NCBI RefSeq assembly: GCF_003254625.1
Contig: NZ_QJRJ01000069.1
Coordinates: 62,001-126,000 of the forward strand
Direction of reading: 5' to 3'
DNA from: Flavobacterium ginsenosidimutans
GTDB lineage: Bacteria; Bacteroidota; Bacteroidia; Flavobacteriales; Flavobacteriaceae
DNA length: 64,000 bases
The translations under genes were made by a program, and so were the position numbers. Numbering within the stretch: position 1 is the stretch's first letter; each line of letters opens with the position of its first letter. The notes under the pieces are model-generated. The model did no database searches and had not been told where the DNA came from. It was given only the letters and a program-made list of their open reading frames with translations. Below, one piece after another: positions 61,735 through 64,000 of this stretch.

Positions 61735-62616
61735 CTAGGATTTTATATCGTTCCAAAAATCAAAATAATTGAACCATTGTAATGGATAACGATTCAAAAT
61801 GCTTTCAACGCTTTTTACATATTCTTTCAAAAGCGCTTTTTCGTCTCGATGTTTGACTTCGGCTTCTCTTGCGTACAAATGATAATGAAGATTTGGTTCT
61901 TTCATTACATAAACAAAAACCACAGGAACTTTTAATCTTGAAGCAATTAAAAATGGGCCAGCTGGGAAATTGGCTTCTTTGCCCAAAAAGTTTTCAGAAA
62001 GTGATTTTGTTCCTTCAAAATAACGATCGCCTGTAAAGCAGATTAATTCGTTATTGGCTAAAGCAGCATTGATCTCAAAAATATGAGACAAATCTTCTTT
62101 GATGATAATAAATTTTACGGTTGGTTTTTGAGAAACACTTTCGAGATAATTCTTAATAGCAGAATGCTCTAAATCTGTTGTAACCAAATTAATTTGAAAA
62201 TCAAGATCGATTTCTCCGAAGAAATGTTCGGCAATTTCAAAATTACCAACATGCGCACTAATTAATACACCGCCTTTTTTCTCGGCAAGTAACTTTTTAA
62301 GCGTTTCTATTCCGTCAAATTCATAGGTAAATTTGTTTCGCATTCCTGCCGAAATAGAAACTTTGTCAATGATGGTCTGTCCAAAAGTATAGTAACTTTT
62401 GAAAACCATTTTTTTGGATTTGAAATAGGAATATTGAAGCCTTTCTTTAAAATAATAGAAAATGGCTTTGTTACTTTTTCTTAAAAATAAAAAATAATAA
62501 GAAGCAACAAAATAAAGCAAGACATAAGCAGCTTTTACACCCGCTTTTTGAATTAAAAAAACGAATATTCTATAACCTAAAACAGTTCCTTTGGATTTAC
62601 CATCCCATTGACTCAT
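61735..62616 (-). CDS. LpxL-like lysophospholipid acyltransferase
   Basis: 293 residues. One N-terminal helix (about 24-45), then VLISAHVGNFEIAEHFFGE with the catalytic His-x4-(Asp/Glu) at about 117, and GDRYFEGTKS-LGKEANFPAGPFLIA near 190-220. It adds an acyl chain to a lipid or to a pigment; aryl-polyene clusters have such a gene (ApeD). It follows the ACP gene with no gap. Confidence 0.87.
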   Translation of the reverse strand: MSQWDGKSKGTVLGYRIFVFLIQKAGVKAAYVLLYFVASYYFLFLRKSNKAIFYYFKERLQYSYFKSKKMVFKSYYTFGQTIIDKVSISAGMRNKFTYEFDGIETLKKLLAEKKGGVLISAHVGNFEIAEHFFGEIDLDFQINLVTTDLEHSAIKNYLESVSQKPTVKFIIIKEDLSHIFEINAALANNELICFTGDRYFEGTKSLSENFLGKEANFPAGPFLIASRLKVPVVFVYVMKEPNLHYHLYAREAEVKHRDEKALLKEYVKSVESILNRYPLQWFNYFDFWNDIKS

Positions 62617-62871
62617 TTAAGCTGATTTGGCTTTGATTTTAGTTTCGATTAAGTCATAAAAGCTTTGAAAATCAGAAATTCCAACAAAATCTGCTTCAAC
62701 TAGTTTTACACCAAAGTTTGACTCTATTGAAACGACTAAATCAACATAATCCAGACTGTCCAACCCAAGTGTATCTTTTAAATTAGCATTTGGTTCAATG
62801 TCGTCATTGTCTACTTCAAATTCATCAACTAAAAAACCATTTATTCTTGCTATAATCTCTTCTTTATTCAT
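62617..62871 (-). CDS. Acyl carrier protein, second
   Basis: 84 residues. LKDTLGLDSLDYVDLVVSIESNFGVKL contains the phosphopantetheine Ser in DSL. Acidic helical ACP. It overlaps the ketosynthase gene by 8 bp and adjoins the LpxL-like gene, so it may serve the polyene elongation or acyl transfer. It differs clearly from the ACP at 51729. Confidence 0.93.
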   Translation of the reverse strand: MNKEEIIARINGFLVDEFEVDNDDIEPNANLKDTLGLDSLDYVDLVVSIESNFGVKLVEADFVGISDFQSFYDLIETKIKAKSA

Positions 62872-64000
62872 CGTTCAATTTAAACTTTTTAACCACCAAC
62901 GCAGAGTTGGTTCCTCCGAAACCGAAAGAATTGGACAAAAATATGTCAAATTTTTTGTTTAACGTAGTTTTAACTAAATTTAATTTTGAAGCGTCTTCGT
63001 CAGGATTTTCTAAATTGATGTTTGGCGCGATGAAATCGTTCTGCATCATTAAGATAGAATAAATGATTTCGCTGGCTCCAGCCATCCAGCATTCGTGGCC
63101 TGTCATTGATTTTGTAGAACTCACAGGTGGATTTTTTTCTCCAAAGACTTCAAAAATAGCTTTGGCTTCGTTGGCATCTCCAACAGGAGTTGAGGTTGCA
63201 TGGGCATTTATATATTCAATATCTGAAGCGTTTAGTTTTGCATCATCCAATGCACGTTTCATTGCTGTTGCTGGTCCTTCAACGTTTGGTGTAGAGATAT
63301 GTCCGCCGTTTGATGAAAATCCGTAACCGCCAACTTCAGCGATAATATTGGCACCGCGAGCAATAGCAGATTCGTAACTTTCCAAAATTAAAGTTGCTCC
63401 GCCGCCACTCGGAATTAATCCGTCACGACCAGTATCAAAAGGTCTTGAGGCTTTTGTTGGATCGCCTTCTCGGTTAGAAAAAACACCTAATCCATCAAAA
63501 CTGCTCATGGCATATTTATTAATTTCCTGGGCACCGCCAGTAATTACAATATCTTGGAAACCGCTTTTAATTAAAAAATATGCTAAACCAATTGAGTGCG
63601 ATCCGCTGGCACAAGCCGCACTTACAGTAAGATTGATGCCGCGAAGTTTAAAAATCGTAGAAAGATTCATCGTAACCGTAGAATTCATCGATTTAAAAAT
63701 GGCGCCAGAACCAATAAGAGCAGTATCTTTTTTCTCGCGAACAATATCTGTTGCATCGATAATTGCTTTAGAAACGGAGTCGTTTCCGTACATAATACCT
63801 ACTTCGTGATTGTCAAAAAAAGTATCGTCGATGTTGGCATTTTTAAGTGCTTCTATAGTAGCCATATAAGCATACTCGGTTTCTTCACCGATGCTCATAC
63901 GTTGTCTTCTAGTCAATAAATTTTTAAGATCAGCTTTCGGAACCATTCCTGTCAAGGCTGATTGAAAACCAAATTCTTTACGTTCAGAATCAAACTGAAT
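62864..64000 (-). CDS. Beta-ketoacyl-ACP synthase, third (5' end outside the window)
   Basis: 379 visible residues; the frame is open to the last base of the window (QFDSERKEFGFQSALTGMVPKADLKNLLTRRQRMS...), so about 40 N-terminal residues are missing. The Cys in SAACASGSHSIGLAYFL, His in NAHATSTPVGD and His in KSMTGHECWMAGASE make a normal FabF-type triad. The TTG at 63953-63955 is not the start. It begins the visible part of the operon with the ACP. Confidence 0.9.
   Translation of the reverse strand: MQFDSERKEFGFQSALTGMVPKADLKNLLTRRQRMSIGEETEYAYMATIEALKNANIDDTFFDNHEVGIMYGNDSVSKAIIDATDIVREKKDTALIGSGAIFKSMNSTVTMNLSTIFKLRGINLTVSAACASGSHSIGLAYFLIKSGFQDIVITGGAQEINKYAMSSFDGLGVFSNREGDPTKASRPFDTGRDGLIPSGGGATLILESYESAIARGANIIAEVGGYGFSSNGGHISTPNVEGPATAMKRALDDAKLNASDIEYINAHATSTPVGDANEAKAIFEVFGEKNPPVSSTKSMTGHECWMAGASEIIYSILMMQNDFIAPNINLENPDEDASKLNLVKTTLNKKFDIFLSNSFGFGGTNSALVVKKFKLNDE

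Noticed and set aside
63953-63955. TTG as the start of the right-edge ketosynthase
   Set aside because: The frame stays open to the window end with ketosynthase-like residues, so the start is outside.

Overview
The window looks like a chromosomal segment of a gliding, flexirubin-pigmented member of the Flavobacteriaceae, most likely Flavobacterium close to F. johnsoniae. Four things point there: AT-rich DNA, Bacteroidota-type promoters (TTG, then TAnnTTTG), a SprE gliding/type IX secretion lipoprotein beside a split ATP synthase operon, and a dialkylresorcinol/aryl-polyene (flexirubin-type) gene cluster. Gene names rest on motifs read from the sequence; no database search was run.

Layout. 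1-3.5 kb is the end of a surface-polysaccharide region (UDP-glucuronate decarboxylase cut by the window start, family 2 glycosyltransferase, CapK-like ligase) with an ORF6N regulator gene. 3.6-11 kb holds housekeeping genes: purD, two small membrane-protein genes next to upp, a DUF4254/heptosyltransferase-like pair, and a PaaE-like reductase. 11-13.3 kb is a two-gene ABC transporter. 13.4-22.3 kb runs sprE, bactofilin, atpZ, a small membrane protein, then atpB-E-F-H-A-G; the beta and epsilon subunit genes are not in the window. 22.3-22.9 kb is non-coding and structured: a terminator, a long imperfect palindrome and three tandem units of about 88 bp. 22.9-34.5 kb carries a GNAT gene, a flippase/dut/nucleotidyltransferase/TPR/DUF4292/EnvC run, a CBS protein, rbfA with a LolC/E-like permease, a MATE pump and a YefM/YoeB-type toxin-antitoxin pair. 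dusB (34.6-35.6 kb) closes the core part.

35.7-64.0 kb, all on the minus strand apart from one small gene, is a flexirubin-type pigment cluster that runs off the right edge. It holds three condensing ketosynthases with an active-site Cys, two ketosynthase-like proteins without one, DarB and DarA for dialkylresorcinol ring formation, two acyl carrier proteins, three hotdog dehydratase-like proteins and a thioesterase. Transfer and export functions are an LpxL-like acyltransferase, a BtrH-type acyltransferase, an ABC exporter, an MMPL-acyltransferase fusion, a LolA-like carrier, a lipoprotein, two paralogous outer-membrane barrels, a glycosyltransferase-DUF2062 protein, a polysaccharide deacetylase, a CrtI-like oxidoreductase, a C45 acyl hydrolase lipoprotein and an adenylate-forming ligase. 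The likely logic is: ACP-bound polyene made by KS/CLF and dehydratases; a dialkylresorcinol made by DarA/DarB; joining, modification and export by the acyltransferase, oxidoreductase and transporter genes. No ketoreductase or tyrosine ammonia-lyase gene is in the window; they may lie beyond position 64000.

A Fic-domain gene and a small convergent ORF sit inside the pigment cluster and look like passengers. Several families of palindromic intergenic repeats are scattered through the window.
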